From NCBI GenBank assembly GCA_040616305.1, contig CP159918.1, positions 62,001 to 126,000 of the forward strand: a stretch of DNA of 64,000 nucleotides. The letters run 5' to 3'. Source of the DNA: UBA1876 sp003446665 (GTDB lineage: Bacteria > Synergistota > Synergistia > Synergistales > Thermovirgaceae). The position numbers and the translations under genes were made by a program. Below the pieces are notes generated by a model. The model saw only the letters and a program-made list of their open reading frames with translations, was not told the DNA's origin and searched no databases. Positions 24,191 through 33,589 of the stretch are shown piece by piece; position 1 is the first letter of the stretch; every line of letters begins with the position of its first letter.

Positions 24191-24978
24191 TCCTTCAAAA
24201 GATAATCCGGGAGAAAGAAAAAGAACTGGAGCTTCTGAAGCTTGACCACCGCTCGCTTGGCGCCGTGCTCAGTGCTCCCGGTGTGTCCATAATCGCCGAA
24301 ATAAAACGTGCATCGCCCAGCAGGGGGATCATAGAAACTTCCCTCGAACCGGCGGAAAGGCTCAAGGCCTATGAAGAAGGTGGAGCCGGCGCCATATCGG
24401 TCGTTACGGACAAAAAATTCTTCCAGGGCGATACCGGAACGCTCAGACTTCTGCGTCCCATGACAAGCCTTCCGATTCTGAGAAAGGATTTTCTGATCGA
24501 CCCGTTGCAGCTTTACGAAAGCCTGTTTCTCGGAGCCGACGCGGTACTGCTTATCGCATCCGTGCTCGAAGAGGACCGCCTGGAGGCGATGCTTGAAACG
24601 GCCCGTTCCATCGGCCTCGAGACCCTGGTGGAGGTGCACGGCGAGGAGGAACTTTTGCGGGTACTCGACACGTCAGCTGAGCTTCTGGGAATAAACAACA
24701 GGAACCTTGAGGATTTTTCCGTGGACCTGGGTGTGACGGAGAGGCTTATGGAAGTCCTGCGGTCCCGGGCGGGCCGGAAACGTCCGCTGGTGGTAGCCGA
24801 AAGCGGCGTCTCCTCGGTGGAAGATGCCTGCTTTCTCGCCGAATGCGGAGTCGACGGCATTCTCGTCGGGTCTTTCCTGGTGGAAAGCCCCAAGCCGCAG
24901 GAACGGCTTGGGAAAATCCTGGAGGGGGTGGCAGCCGGTGGTGCGGGTCAAGATATGCGGTTTCACCAGCAGGCATGA
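24187..24978 (+). CDS. trpC: Indole-3-glycerol phosphate synthase
   Basis: 263 residues, TIM barrel. Catalytic Lys in IIAEIKRASPSRG and ILRKDFLIDPLQLYE, then LLGINNRNLEDFSVDL and VVAESGVSS for phosphate binding. It forms indoleglycerol phosphate by ring closure and decarboxylation. It is not fused to TrpF, which follows in another frame with a 41-nt overlap. Confidence 0.96.
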   Translation: MILQKIIREKEKELELLKLDHRSLGAVLSAPGVSIIAEIKRASPSRGIIETSLEPAERLKAYEEGGAGAISVVTDKKFFQGDTGTLRLLRPMTSLPILRKDFLIDPLQLYESLFLGADAVLLIASVLEEDRLEAMLETARSIGLETLVEVHGEEELLRVLDTSAELLGINNRNLEDFSVDLGVTERLMEVLRSRAGRKRPLVVAESGVSSVEDACFLAECGVDGILVGSFLVESPKPQERLGKILEGVAAGGAGQDMRFHQQA

Positions 24979-25573
24979 CGTTATGGAGGCCGCAGAAGCC
25001 GGGGCGGACGCTTTGGGATTTATCCTCGCGCCGAGCCCGCGCAGGGTTTCCATCGCAGATGTGGGAGAAATGACCAGGGACTTGCCGCCTTTTGTCACCA
25101 CCGTTGCCGTAGTGGCGGACCCTTCAAGGGAATTTGTCGGCGAAATAACGAAAAGCGGCCTTTTCGACGCCATCCAGTTTCACGGGGCGGAACCGCCGGA
25201 ACTTCTCTCGGGAGTCCCTTTAAGGACCATAAAGGCCTTCGGCCTTTCCGGCGGGGCTTTCCCCGATGCAGGCAAATATCTTTGCGCCGACTGGTTTTTG
25301 TTCGATTCCGGTTCGGCGGGAAAGGGCGGAACGGGCGAATGCTTCGACTGGTCACTTTTGCGTGGCAGGAGTTTCGGAAAGCCCTTCATACTGGCCGGAG
25401 GACTTGGGCCTGAAAACGTCGTCGAGGCCATAGGCACCGTAAAACCGGCAGCGGTAGACCTTAACAGCGGTATAGAGAAAGAACCCGGAGTGAAGGACCA
25501 CCGTCTGATGAGGCAGGCCCTTTGCAGGATCAGGCGGTACGAGACGAGACGATTGGAGAGTGAAGTGGAATGA
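24938..25573 (+). CDS. trpF: Phosphoribosylanthranilate isomerase
   Basis: 211 residues starting VVRVKICGFTSRHDVMEA. The catalytic Cys is in KICGFT, the Asp in WFLFDSGSAGKGGTGECFDW, and phosphate is bound by ILAGGLGPENV and DLNSGIEKEPGVKD. GTG at 24938 has GGAGGGGG about ten bases upstream; the GTG at 24941 is an alternative. The start lies inside the 3' end of trpC. Confidence 0.94.
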   Translation: MVRVKICGFTSRHDVMEAAEAGADALGFILAPSPRRVSIADVGEMTRDLPPFVTTVAVVADPSREFVGEITKSGLFDAIQFHGAEPPELLSGVPLRTIKAFGLSGGAFPDAGKYLCADWFLFDSGSAGKGGTGECFDWSLLRGRSFGKPFILAGGLGPENVVEAIGTVKPAAVDLNSGIEKEPGVKDHRLMRQALCRIRRYETRRLESEVE

Positions 25574-26760
25574 GCAGAAAAGGATATTTCGGAAATTTCG
25601 GCGGGCGGTACGTCCCGGAGACGCTGCTTCCCGCACTGGACGAGCTAGAAGAAGCCTATTCGGCTCTGCGGGAGGACCCATCCTTCAAGGAAGAGTTGTC
25701 TAACCTGCTTTCCAGTTATTGCGGGCGGCCGACCCCTCTTTATCTTGCGGAAAGGTTTTCTGGACATGTGGGAGGGTCCAGGGTGTACCTAAAGCGCGAG
25801 GACCTGAACCATACCGGGGCACACAAGATAAACAACGCCCTGGGGCAGGCGCTTTTGGCGAAAAGGCTCGGGAAAAAGCGCGTGATAGCCGAAACCGGGG
25901 CCGGCCAGCACGGCGTAGCGGCGGCCACTGCCGCGGCAAGGTTTGGCCTCGAGTGCCACGTGTACATGGGGACGGAAGACATGGAACGCCAGGCGCTTAA
26001 CGTGGACAGGATGAGGCTTTTGGGTGCCGAGGTAATCCCGGCCACCTCGGGCAGCCGGACCCTCAAGGACGCTACGAACGAAGCCATAAGAGACTGGGTC
26101 ACGAACGTGGAGAGCACCTACTACATAATCGGTTCGGCGGTAGGCCCTCACCCTTACCCGACGATAGTAAGGGATTTCCAGAGGGTCATCGGTGAGGAGA
26201 GCCGCCGACAGATAATGGAGCTGGAAAGCCGTCTGCCGGATCTCTTGGTGGCCTGCGTGGGCGGGGGAAGCAACGCCATAGGGCTCTTTCATCCCTTCAT
26301 CGAAGACGAGGGCGTTCGCATGATGGGCGTGGAGGCCGCAGGAAGCGGAGTCGAGACGGGCAAACACGCGGCCACGCTTACCGCCGGCCGTTTAGGTGTG
26401 CTGCACGGCAGCAGGTCCTTTCTCCTGCAGGACGAAAACGGTCAGGTCCAGATAGCTCATTCCCTGTCCGCGGGGCTGGATTACCCCGGCGTGGGTCCGG
26501 AACACAGTTTTCTCATGGAATCGAAAAGGGTGGAATACACCTCGGTAACCGACGGCGAAGCCCTGGAGGCGTTCGCGCTGCTCTCGCGAACCGAAGGCAT
26601 CATCCCGGCCCTTGAAAGCGCACACGCCCTTGCAGGGCTGGTTCGTGCCGGTTCGAGGCTGTCGCCTGAAGACATAGTGGTCGTCTGCCTTTCCGGCCGA
26701 GGCGACAAGGACATGGATTCCGTAAGACCCTATCTCATTGAAGGAGTGAAGATGCGATGA
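25570..26760 (+). CDS. trpB: Tryptophan synthase beta chain
   Basis: 396 residues. The PLP lysine is in LNHTGAHKINNALGQ, and the phosphate of PLP is held by CVGGGSNAIG. ETGAGQHGVA contains the catalytic Glu. This is the classical TrpB1 form that partners with TrpA: GGRYVPETLLPALDELE near the start. ATGA overlaps with trpF and trpA. Confidence 0.97.
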   Translation: MSRKGYFGNFGGRYVPETLLPALDELEEAYSALREDPSFKEELSNLLSSYCGRPTPLYLAERFSGHVGGSRVYLKREDLNHTGAHKINNALGQALLAKRLGKKRVIAETGAGQHGVAAATAAARFGLECHVYMGTEDMERQALNVDRMRLLGAEVIPATSGSRTLKDATNEAIRDWVTNVESTYYIIGSAVGPHPYPTIVRDFQRVIGEESRRQIMELESRLPDLLVACVGGGSNAIGLFHPFIEDEGVRMMGVEAAGSGVETGKHAATLTAGRLGVLHGSRSFLLQDENGQVQIAHSLSAGLDYPGVGPEHSFLMESKRVEYTSVTDGEALEAFALLSRTEGIIPALESAHALAGLVRAGSRLSPEDIVVVCLSGRGDKDMDSVRPYLIEGVKMR

Positions 26761-27548
26761 AAAGCCCAATTCAGGAAGTCTTCAAAAAGGGTAAAGCCCT
26801 TATCCCCTATATCACCGCGGGCGACCCCTCCCTCGAGGCAACGGCCTCGGTAGTAAAGGTCCTTGAGGAATCCGGGGCGGACATCATAGAGATCGGTGTG
26901 CCCTTTTCGGATCCCCAGGCTGACGGCCCGGTCATACAGGCCTCTTCGGCCAGGGCCCTTGAAAGGGGAACAACCCTACCCAAGGTGCTCGAAAGGGTCC
27001 ACGCCCTGCGCGAGAGCGTCAAGGTGCCGCTGGTACTTATGGGATATTTCAACCCTATCCTCAGTTACGGAGTAAAGCGCTTCGCCGGGGACGCGGCAAA
27101 GGCGGGCATCTCGGGCGTCATTATCCCCGATCTTCCCTTCGACGAGGACCCGTCCTTCTATCAAACACTGGCGGACGAGGGTATTGAAGGCATCTTCATG
27201 GTTGCTCCCAACACTTCGGAAAAAAGGCTGGAAAACCTCGGAAAGCACGCGGCAGGCTTTGTCTATTGCGTCTCCCTTTTCGGCATTACCGGAGACAACC
27301 GGGGCCCGGTCCAAAACCTGGCGGAATATATAGGCACCGTCAGAAAGCACGTCAATGTCCCCCTGGCCGTCGGCTTTGGCATAGATGGTCCACAAAAGGC
27401 AGCCGCCGCCGCGGCCGTAGCCGACGGGGTCATCGTTGGCAGCGCCCTGGTAAGCATGATCGAGCGCCTCGGGCAAGACGAAGCGGGACGCCAGAGGGAA
27501 ATCAGGGCCTTCATGGAAGGCCTGAGGGCGGCTATCGACGGCGCCTGA
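26757..27548 (+). CDS. trpA: Tryptophan synthase alpha chain
   Basis: 263 residues, TIM barrel. Catalytic Glu in IIEIGVPFSDPQADGPVIQ and Asp in GVIIPDLPFDEDPSF; phosphate loop VGFGIDGPQKA and DGVIVGSALV. It releases indole from indoleglycerol phosphate to TrpB. Last gene of the trp operon; 19 bp separate its stop from the stop of convergent pheA. Confidence 0.96.
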   Translation: MKSPIQEVFKKGKALIPYITAGDPSLEATASVVKVLEESGADIIEIGVPFSDPQADGPVIQASSARALERGTTLPKVLERVHALRESVKVPLVLMGYFNPILSYGVKRFAGDAAKAGISGVIIPDLPFDEDPSFYQTLADEGIEGIFMVAPNTSEKRLENLGKHAAGFVYCVSLFGITGDNRGPVQNLAEYIGTVRKHVNVPLAVGFGIDGPQKAAAAAAVADGVIVGSALVSMIERLGQDEAGRQREIRAFMEGLRAAIDGA

Positions 27549-27567
27549 AATCCATGTCTGGGAGGTT

Positions 27568-28656
27568 TCAGGAGCACTTGCGCGAGGGGTACGCCCCCAA
27601 AAGACGGAAACTGAAACAGCGGGAGGCCATGACGTCCAGAGCCTCGAAGACTTCGTGGCCTTTTCCCCCTGCCTCCATGTCGACGAAGAAAAAGTATTCG
27701 AAAGGGTTTGACGCAAGCGGCCGCGACTGGATGAAAGTAAGGTTTACGCCCCTGTCCCTGAGAGGCTCCAGGGCGTGAAACAGGGAGCCGGGCTTGTGGG
27801 CCACGGTAAACAGCACGGAAATTTTACCCTCGCTGGAGGCGGATATTTCGCGCCGGTTTCCTATCACCCAAAAACGGGTGGTGTTGTCGGGGTGATCCTG
27901 GATATTACGCGCAAGAACATGCAAACGGTGTTTCTGGGCCGCCCTCTCGCTGCATATGGCGGCCAGGTTTTCATCCTCAGATGCCTCTGCCGCGGCTGCG
28001 CTGGTGCTGGTGGAAGGCTTTTTGGGGACATGCGGAAGGTGCGAGGAAAGCCAGAGGCGGCATTGGGCGAGAGCCTGGGGGTGCGAGCGGACTTCCGTTA
28101 TCGCCTCCAGGTTTTCGGCCCTGCCCGCCAGCACATGCCGGATGGGAACGAGGATCTCCATGGCTATCACAAGCCCGGCACCGGCAGAAGCGAAGGCGTC
28201 GAGGGAGGAGTAAACTACTCCTTCGATGGTGTTTTCGACGGGTATCACGCCCAGGTCCGCTTCCTTTCGCTCGATCGCCTGGATGGTTTGCTCGGGCGAA
28301 TCGAAAAAGGTTATGTCGATGCTCTTTCCCAAACCGGCGAAGGCCGCCTGTTCCGAGTAGGATCCTTCGGGGCCCAGGGCGGCAACCGTGGGGCGCTTCT
28401 GCACGGCCCTGCAGAAGGATATGATCTCGGTCATTATGCTTTCCAGGGCGCAGGCGTCTATGCCTGGATGGCCTTTCGCCAGTCTTGCGATCAGGTCCTT
28501 CTCCCTCGCAGGATCGAAGACAGCCCCGTTTTCTTTTGTTTTCCCGATCTCCCTCGCGATGGCAAGACGCTGCTCCAAAAGGCCTGCGATAGACTCGTCA
28601 ACGGCGTCGATCTGCTCCCTGAGCTTCTCCAGTTTTTCTTTTCCCGTTGGTGTCAT
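27568..28656 (-). CDS. pheA: Chorismate mutase-prephenate dehydratase (P-protein)
   Basis: 362 residues with three domains: an AroQ-type chorismate mutase (LEKLREQIDAVDESIAGLLEQR), prephenate dehydratase (GPEGSYSEQAAF ... VIPVENTIEGVVYSSLD ... DNTTRFWVIG, including the catalytic TRF) and a C-terminal ACT domain for Phe feedback (SVLFTVAHKPGSLFHALEPL). An unusual Ser/Thr/Ala-rich stretch (KKPSTSTSAAAAEA) lies within the dehydratase domain. ATG at 28656 has AAGGAGAA upstream; an upstream in-frame opening is unsupported. Convergent with trpA, so outside the trp operon. Confidence 0.95.
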   Translation of the reverse strand: MTPTGKEKLEKLREQIDAVDESIAGLLEQRLAIAREIGKTKENGAVFDPAREKDLIARLAKGHPGIDACALESIMTEIISFCRAVQKRPTVAALGPEGSYSEQAAFAGLGKSIDITFFDSPEQTIQAIERKEADLGVIPVENTIEGVVYSSLDAFASAGAGLVIAMEILVPIRHVLAGRAENLEAITEVRSHPQALAQCRLWLSSHLPHVPKKPSTSTSAAAAEASEDENLAAICSERAAQKHRLHVLARNIQDHPDNTTRFWVIGNRREISASSEGKISVLFTVAHKPGSLFHALEPLRDRGVNLTFIQSRPLASNPFEYFFFVDMEAGGKGHEVFEALDVMASRCFSFRLLGAYPSRKCS

Positions 28657-28789
28657 GGCAAGTTCTCCTTCGGCAGCGATTAAGATGTACGAAAAAGAGT
28701 AGCCCAAAGACAAGGGAATAGCAATCCGGCCCTGAATTTAATGCCTGAACCGGCATAAAAACGCCCATCGGAAGAAGACACAGAAAAAT

Positions 28790-28817
28790 TTGACAAAACG
28801 GAAAAACTGGCTAGAAT
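28790..28817 (+). promoter_or_regulatory. Promoter of the aro/tyr operon
   Basis: TTGACA (28790-28795), 16-bp spacer, TAGAAT (28812-28817). It lies about 60 bp upstream of the aromatic leader peptide. Confidence 0.75.
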
Positions 28818-28878
28818 GTTTCATCAATACAAATAGATAAGATATCTAAGGACATCTGCGAGGAAAGGAGGAGCCCCG

Positions 28879-29040
28879 ATGGCGGAAAGCCGCAAAGCAG
28901 CGAGAACCGGTCTTTTTGACTGCGGATTCTACTTTTATTTTAGCGGCGGCCAGTGGCGTTATTACTACGCCAGTGGTCTTTTACTGCATGGGAATCCGTT
29001 ATCGGCTCCTTTGACTCTTCGCTGCTCGGGTGGAACTTAG
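28879..29040 (+). CDS. Aromatic-rich leader peptide of the aroF operon
   Basis: A 53-codon open frame with an AAAGGAGGAG ribosome site. Residues 17-21 read FYFYF, and residues 26-30 read WRYYY. So eight Phe/Tyr codons and one Trp codon fall within fourteen codons. It is followed by a strong terminator and then DAHP synthase, tyrA and the chorismate genes. This fits ribosome-mediated attenuation by Phe and Tyr supply. I know no standard symbol for it. Confidence 0.85.
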   Translation: MAESRKAARTGLFDCGFYFYFSGGQWRYYYASGLLLHGNPLSAPLTLRCSGGT

Positions 29041-29089
29041 GCACAGGTAAAAGAGTCAGAGAAGAAATAAAGAAAAACAGCAGTATACC

Positions 29090-29129
29090 AGCCGGAACCG
29101 GATTCCAAATCCAGTTCCGGCTTTTTTTA
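29090..29129 (+). terminator. Attenuator of the aro/tyr operon
   Basis: AGCCGGAA (29090-29097) pairs with TTCCGGCT (29115-29122); an inner GGAT/ATCC continues the stem. Seven T residues follow. It lies 49 bases after the leader-peptide stop and 27 bases before aroF. Confidence 0.85.
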
Positions 29130-29156
29130 TTTCGATTCCCGGGGAGGGTGAAAGAG

Positions 29157-30203
29157 ATGCTGGTAGTTCAGATGAAGGAGCGGTGCGGAAGTCTTGATGT
29201 CGCGAGGGTGTGCGATCTGCTGGAACAGAGCGGCCGCGGAGCGAGGGTAGTGAGAGGGAAAGACCGGATACAGGTGGTCTCGGGAGGAAACGAAAAAGAG
29301 GGCGAAATGCTGGCGGAGTTGCCGGGTGTGGCGGCCCTTGCGGTGACGAAACACCCCTTCCCGCTTGCGAGCCGGGATGTTTTCCCTGAAGACAGCGTAG
29401 TGGAGGTAGCCCCGGGGGTGACGATCGGCGGAGGGAACAGGGTCGTCATGGCGGGACCCTGTTCCGTGGAGAGCCGTTCCCAGATACTCGAGACGGCCAG
29501 GGGGGTGAAAGCCGCCGGGGCATCCGTCCTCAGGGGCGGAGCCTTCAAACCCAGAACGAACCCCTACTCCTTTCAGGGACTCGGAAACGAGGGGATAGCC
29601 TTGATGGCCGAAGCCCGCGAGGCCACGGGGCTTCCGATAGTGACGGAGATCATGTCCACCGAGGACATGGAGTGGCTGGAACCTCACGTCGATATTTTCC
29701 AGATAGGTTCGCGCAACATGATGAATTTCAGCCTTCTGAAGGCGGTGGGGCGGACGAGAAAACCCGTCCTCCTCAAGCGAGGGCTTATGGCTACCGTAGA
29801 CGAGTGGCTCCAGGCGGCTGAGTACGTGCTTTCGGGTGGCAATTCGAAGGTCATACTTTGCGAGCGCGGGATCCGAAGCTTCGACAAAAGCACCAGGAAC
29901 ACGCTCGATTTGAGCGCCGTCCCGCTGGTCAAGTCCCTCAGCCACCTTCCCGTCATCGTAGATCCCAGCCACGGTACGGGGCGCAGGGAACTCATCAGGC
30001 CAATGAGTCTGGCGGCCCTTGCCGCGGGAGCCGACGGCCTGATCATCGAGGTTCACCCCGAGCCCGACAAGGCCCTTTCCGACGGAGCCCAAACCCTGGA
30101 CCTGGGGGCTTTCGACGATTTGATGCATTCTGTCGCAAGCCTTGTAGAAATGCTCGAGCTGGACGAGGAGCGTAGAAAATGCGGATTCAGCATTGCGATG
30201 TAG
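29157..30203 (+). CDS. aroF: 3-deoxy-7-phosphoheptulonate (DAHP) synthase, type I-beta with N-terminal regulatory domain
   Basis: 348 residues. Residues 1-90 form the ferredoxin-like domain that in this subclass mediates Tyr/Phe inhibition. The catalytic barrel has VMAGPCSVES, LRGGAFKPRTNPYSFQGLG, IGSRNMMNFSLL, LKRGLMAT and VDPSHGTGRRELI. It condenses PEP with erythrose 4-phosphate as the first shikimate-pathway step. ATG at 29157 follows GGGGAGGG. First structural gene of the operon; it overlaps tyrA by 25 nt. Confidence 0.94.
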   Translation: MLVVQMKERCGSLDVARVCDLLEQSGRGARVVRGKDRIQVVSGGNEKEGEMLAELPGVAALAVTKHPFPLASRDVFPEDSVVEVAPGVTIGGGNRVVMAGPCSVESRSQILETARGVKAAGASVLRGGAFKPRTNPYSFQGLGNEGIALMAEAREATGLPIVTEIMSTEDMEWLEPHVDIFQIGSRNMMNFSLLKAVGRTRKPVLLKRGLMATVDEWLQAAEYVLSGGNSKVILCERGIRSFDKSTRNTLDLSAVPLVKSLSHLPVIVDPSHGTGRRELIRPMSLAALAAGADGLIIEVHPEPDKALSDGAQTLDLGAFDDLMHSVASLVEMLELDEERRKCGFSIAM

Positions 30204-31063
30204 GCATTGCGGGCCTTGGGCTGATAGGTTCGTCCATGGCGGCGAAACTTGCAGGCGGCGGACATTGCCGTTCCGTCATCGGATGGGACATCGATCCGGG
30301 CGTATCGCAAAAGGCCCTGCAAAGAGGGTTTGTTTTTGAATCGAAGGAAAGCCTGCAAGACCTGGCCTCGTCTTCCGACGTGCTGGTGTTGGCCCTTCCG
30401 CCTTCTGCGATCGTTGATACGGGCAGGGAAGCCCTGCGGGCTGCAAAAGGCAGGGTGAGGGTAATTATGGATACCGCGAGCGCAAAGCGAAAGGTGGCAA
30501 CGGGCCTGGCGATGGAATGGAAAGAACGGTACGTGGGGCTGCACCCCATGGCCGGAAAGGAACGGGGCGGAATAGAAAACGCCGATCCCGCGCTTTTTGA
30601 GGGTTGTGTGACGGCCGTCGTGGCGACGCCCGAAACTTCCGCCGAGGCCGGGGAAACCGCCCGGGAAATTGCGGAGGCTCTCGGATCCCGGGCGGTGGAA
30701 ACGGACCCCGAGACGCACGACAAAATGGTCGCCTGCGTGAGCCACCTTCCGATTTTTATAGCCATGGCCCTGGCGCTGACGGCTGGAGAATGCGGCAGGG
30801 AATGCCCGAAACTCAAAGATCTTGCGGCCGGGGGATTCAGGGATACCTCCAGGGTCGCTTCCGGCCCGTCCTGGCTGGTATCGGAAATATGGGAACAAAA
30901 CCGCGACTTTATAGCTCCACTTATACACAAGGCGGCGGCTCTTCTGGAGATGATGGCCGATTCATCCGAAAAGCAGCTTGCCGAAATCTCGAAGCAGGCG
31001 TCCTTTGCAAGGAGTTCAATTCTTGAAGGCCGTTTTGCTTCCCTCGGAGGTGACCGTTCATGA
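30179..31063 (+). CDS. tyrA: Prephenate dehydrogenase
   Basis: 294 residues. NAD(P)-binding GIAGLGLIGSSMA near the N-terminus; substrate-site segments GLHPMAGKERGGIENAD, SHLPIFIAMAL and AGGFRDTSRVASG. It oxidatively decarboxylates prephenate to 4-hydroxyphenylpyruvate. No chorismate mutase or ACT domain is fused, so regulation probably lies in DAHP synthase and the leader. ATGA overlap with aroA. Confidence 0.94.
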   Translation: MRIQHCDVGIAGLGLIGSSMAAKLAGGGHCRSVIGWDIDPGVSQKALQRGFVFESKESLQDLASSSDVLVLALPPSAIVDTGREALRAAKGRVRVIMDTASAKRKVATGLAMEWKERYVGLHPMAGKERGGIENADPALFEGCVTAVVATPETSAEAGETAREIAEALGSRAVETDPETHDKMVACVSHLPIFIAMALALTAGECGRECPKLKDLAAGGFRDTSRVASGPSWLVSEIWEQNRDFIAPLIHKAAALLEMMADSSEKQLAEISKQASFARSSILEGRFASLGGDRS

Positions 31064-32358
31064 AGAGCGTACAGGTGCGGGCTTTGGGCCCCTTGCACGG
31101 GAGGATCTCGCCTCCAGGAGACAAGTCCATATCCCACCGTGCGGCTTTTTTTGGCGCTCTTTCATCCGCCGGCATAGAGGTTTCGAACTTTTCTCCCGGC
31201 GCCGACTGCGCTTCGACCCTCGAATGCCTGCGTCAGCTTGGATGCGAGGTCTCCAGAAAAAACGACCGTGTTTCCGTAAGAAAGGGTTCCCTGGGACGCG
31301 AGTCCGCAGGCATCCTGGACGCGGGCAATTCCGGGACCACAGCGAGGCTCTTGTGCGGCCTGCTGGCGGGGATACCCGGAGTTTTCTCCGTAATAACGGG
31401 CGACGACAGCCTCAGGAAAAGGCCCATGAAGCGTATCGTGGCGCCGCTTCGGACGCTGGGTGCGAGAATCGACGGCCGCGAAGGCGGTGCCTTTCTTCCT
31501 CTTTCGGTCAGGGGCACCCGGCTTTGTGGCGGTTCCTTCACCCTCGAGGTGGCAAGTGCCCAGGTGAAAACGGCCCTGATTTTGGCCGGACTCAACGCGC
31601 AGGAGAGTGTCACCGTCGTGGAGTCCCTGAGAACCAGGGACCATACGGAAATAATGCTGAAACACCTGGGAGTTCCCTTGAGAACCGAAGGTGGCGCCAT
31701 CACGGTCTACCCCTGTCCGGGCCTACCCGGGGGGTCGTGGAGGATTCCGGGAGATTTTTCATCGGCGGCCTTCTGGATCGTGGCTGCTTCGATCGTCGAG
31801 GGGTCAAGGCTTTTGCTGGAAGGAATCGGAGCCAATCCGACGAGGACGGGACTTCTGGAGCACCTGAAGCGAATGGGTGCGAAGTTGAAATGGGGTCCCC
31901 TGTCCCTTTCGGGAGGCGAAAGCCAGGCTGACCTGGAAGTCGCGGCTTCTTCCCTTGAACCGGTAACGATCGGGGAAAAGGATGTTCCAGCCATGGTGGA
32001 CGAATTGCCGGTATTGGCTGTTGCGGCTACGCAGGCAAGGGGCGTTTCGCGGATCAGGGGTGCCAGGGAGCTCCGCTTCAAGGAGACCGACAGGATTCGG
32101 GCCATGACGGAAGGCCTTGAGCGGTTGGGAGCCAAGATAGAGGAGCTGGAGGACGGATGGGTCATCGAGGGGCCCGTAAGGCTGCACGGAGGAACCGTGG
32201 ACGGGTGCGGAGACCACCGGATCGCCATGGCCCTGAGCATCGCCGCGCTGGTGGCCGATGGCCCCGTCACCGTCAACGACAGCGGCTGCGTGGATATTTC
32301 CTATCCCTCGTTTTTCGAGGATCTGGAGGCTGTGCTCTCATGTCGTGTGGGGTCGTAA
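31060..32358 (+). CDS. aroA: 3-phosphoshikimate 1-carboxyvinyltransferase (EPSP synthase)
   Basis: 432 residues. Motifs: PPGDKSISHRAAFFGAL at the start, LDAGNSGTTARLLCGLLAG, RPMKRIVAPLRTLGA, ELPVLAVAATQARG and RFKETDRIRAMTEGLERLG, and GCGDHRIAMALSIAAL. It transfers enolpyruvate to shikimate 3-phosphate. The 96-region GNSGTTARL is intact; I did not assign a glyphosate-sensitivity class. Confidence 0.96.
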   Translation: MKSVQVRALGPLHGRISPPGDKSISHRAAFFGALSSAGIEVSNFSPGADCASTLECLRQLGCEVSRKNDRVSVRKGSLGRESAGILDAGNSGTTARLLCGLLAGIPGVFSVITGDDSLRKRPMKRIVAPLRTLGARIDGREGGAFLPLSVRGTRLCGGSFTLEVASAQVKTALILAGLNAQESVTVVESLRTRDHTEIMLKHLGVPLRTEGGAITVYPCPGLPGGSWRIPGDFSSAAFWIVAASIVEGSRLLLEGIGANPTRTGLLEHLKRMGAKLKWGPLSLSGGESQADLEVAASSLEPVTIGEKDVPAMVDELPVLAVAATQARGVSRIRGARELRFKETDRIRAMTEGLERLGAKIEELEDGWVIEGPVRLHGGTVDGCGDHRIAMALSIAALVADGPVTVNDSGCVDISYPSFFEDLEAVLSCRVGS

Positions 32359-32410
32359 GCGCTTTAAAACGAAAAAGGAGACCTTCTTGCGGAAAGGTGG
32401 GTGAATCGGC

Positions 32411-33589
32411 GTGACCCTCAGGTTTTTGACCAGCGGAGAATCCCATGGTCGCGGTCTTCTCGCCGTGGTAGAAGGCCTGCCCGCCGGTCTCAAAGTGGCT
32501 GAAAACGACCTTGAGCAGGCCCTGTCACGCCGGAGACGGGGGTATGGCAGGGGCGAAAGGATGCGCATAGAAAAGGACCGGCTCGAGATCTGGGGAGGCC
32601 TCAGGGGTGGACTGACCACAGGGGCACCCCTGGGATTATCCATCGAGAACACGGAACGGGAAGAGTGGCGTCCCGTTTTGGACCCCTTCGATTGCGACCC
32701 CGACGCCTCGGAGGCGAAAAGCGTTTCCTGCCCCAGGCCTGGGCACGCCGACCTTCCGGGAGCGGTTAAATACGGACACCGCGATATGAGAAATGTCCTC
32801 GAAAGGGCCAGTGCCAGGGCCACGGTCGCCTGGACGGCGGCGGGTACGTTGGCCCGCTTGCTGCTGGGGGAGCTTGGGGTCGAGGTCAGGGGATCTGTAG
32901 TCTCGATAGGCGGGGTAAAGGCCGCACCCCCTGAGTCGGAAACGGAATGGGCGACGGCGATGGCCTCAGACCTTGGGTGTCCGAGAGAAAGCGACGAAGA
33001 ACGTTTTACGGCGGAGATAAGAAAAGCCATAAAGGAGCGGGAGACCTTGGGGGGCGTCTTTCTGCTGTCTGTCACCGGCCTGCCGCCCGGCGTAGGATCC
33101 TTCGTCGAGTGGGACCGAAGGCTCGATGGCCGTCTTGCCGGGGCACTGATGGCCATACCCGGGATAAAGGGTGTGGAAACGGGGGACGGGTTCCGCCTGG
33201 CCGGGCTTTTCGGAAGCGCCGCCCACGACGGCATCTTCCCCGACGGAAAAGGCGGGATCATGAGGGTTTCCAATCACGCCGGCGGCCTCGAGGGAGGCAT
33301 GACCAACGGCGAAGAACTGCTCATAAGGGCTGCCATGAAGCCCATTCCGACACTCCGGAAGCCCTTGCCCTCGGTGAATCTTTCTGACGGGAAGGCCCTT
33401 TCGGCTCACAGGGAGCGGGGAGACGCCTGCGCGGTACCGGCCGCCTGCGTAGTGGGCGAAGCCATGGTTTCATGGGTTATTGCCTCGGCCGTAAAGGAAC
33501 AATTCGGCGGAGACAGGATAGACGAGCTAAAAGAGAGGTTTGAAACCTACAGAGTCAGAGGGAGGAGCGTTTGCCATGGAAAGGACTAA
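32411..33589 (+). CDS. aroC: Chorismate synthase
   Basis: 392 residues. MTLRFLTSGESHGRGLLAVV at the start, RRRRGYGRGERMRIE, GHADLPGAVKYGHRDMRNVLERASAR and RVSNHAGGLEGGMTNGEEL are FMN- and substrate-binding signatures. It eliminates phosphate from EPSP with reduced FMN. GTG start at 32411 with AAGGTGGG upstream. It overlaps the next gene by 14 nt. Confidence 0.96.
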   Translation: MTLRFLTSGESHGRGLLAVVEGLPAGLKVAENDLEQALSRRRRGYGRGERMRIEKDRLEIWGGLRGGLTTGAPLGLSIENTEREEWRPVLDPFDCDPDASEAKSVSCPRPGHADLPGAVKYGHRDMRNVLERASARATVAWTAAGTLARLLLGELGVEVRGSVVSIGGVKAAPPESETEWATAMASDLGCPRESDEERFTAEIRKAIKERETLGGVFLLSVTGLPPGVGSFVEWDRRLDGRLAGALMAIPGIKGVETGDGFRLAGLFGSAAHDGIFPDGKGGIMRVSNHAGGLEGGMTNGEELLIRAAMKPIPTLRKPLPSVNLSDGKALSAHRERGDACAVPAACVVGEAMVSWVIASAVKEQFGGDRIDELKERFETYRVRGRSVCHGKD

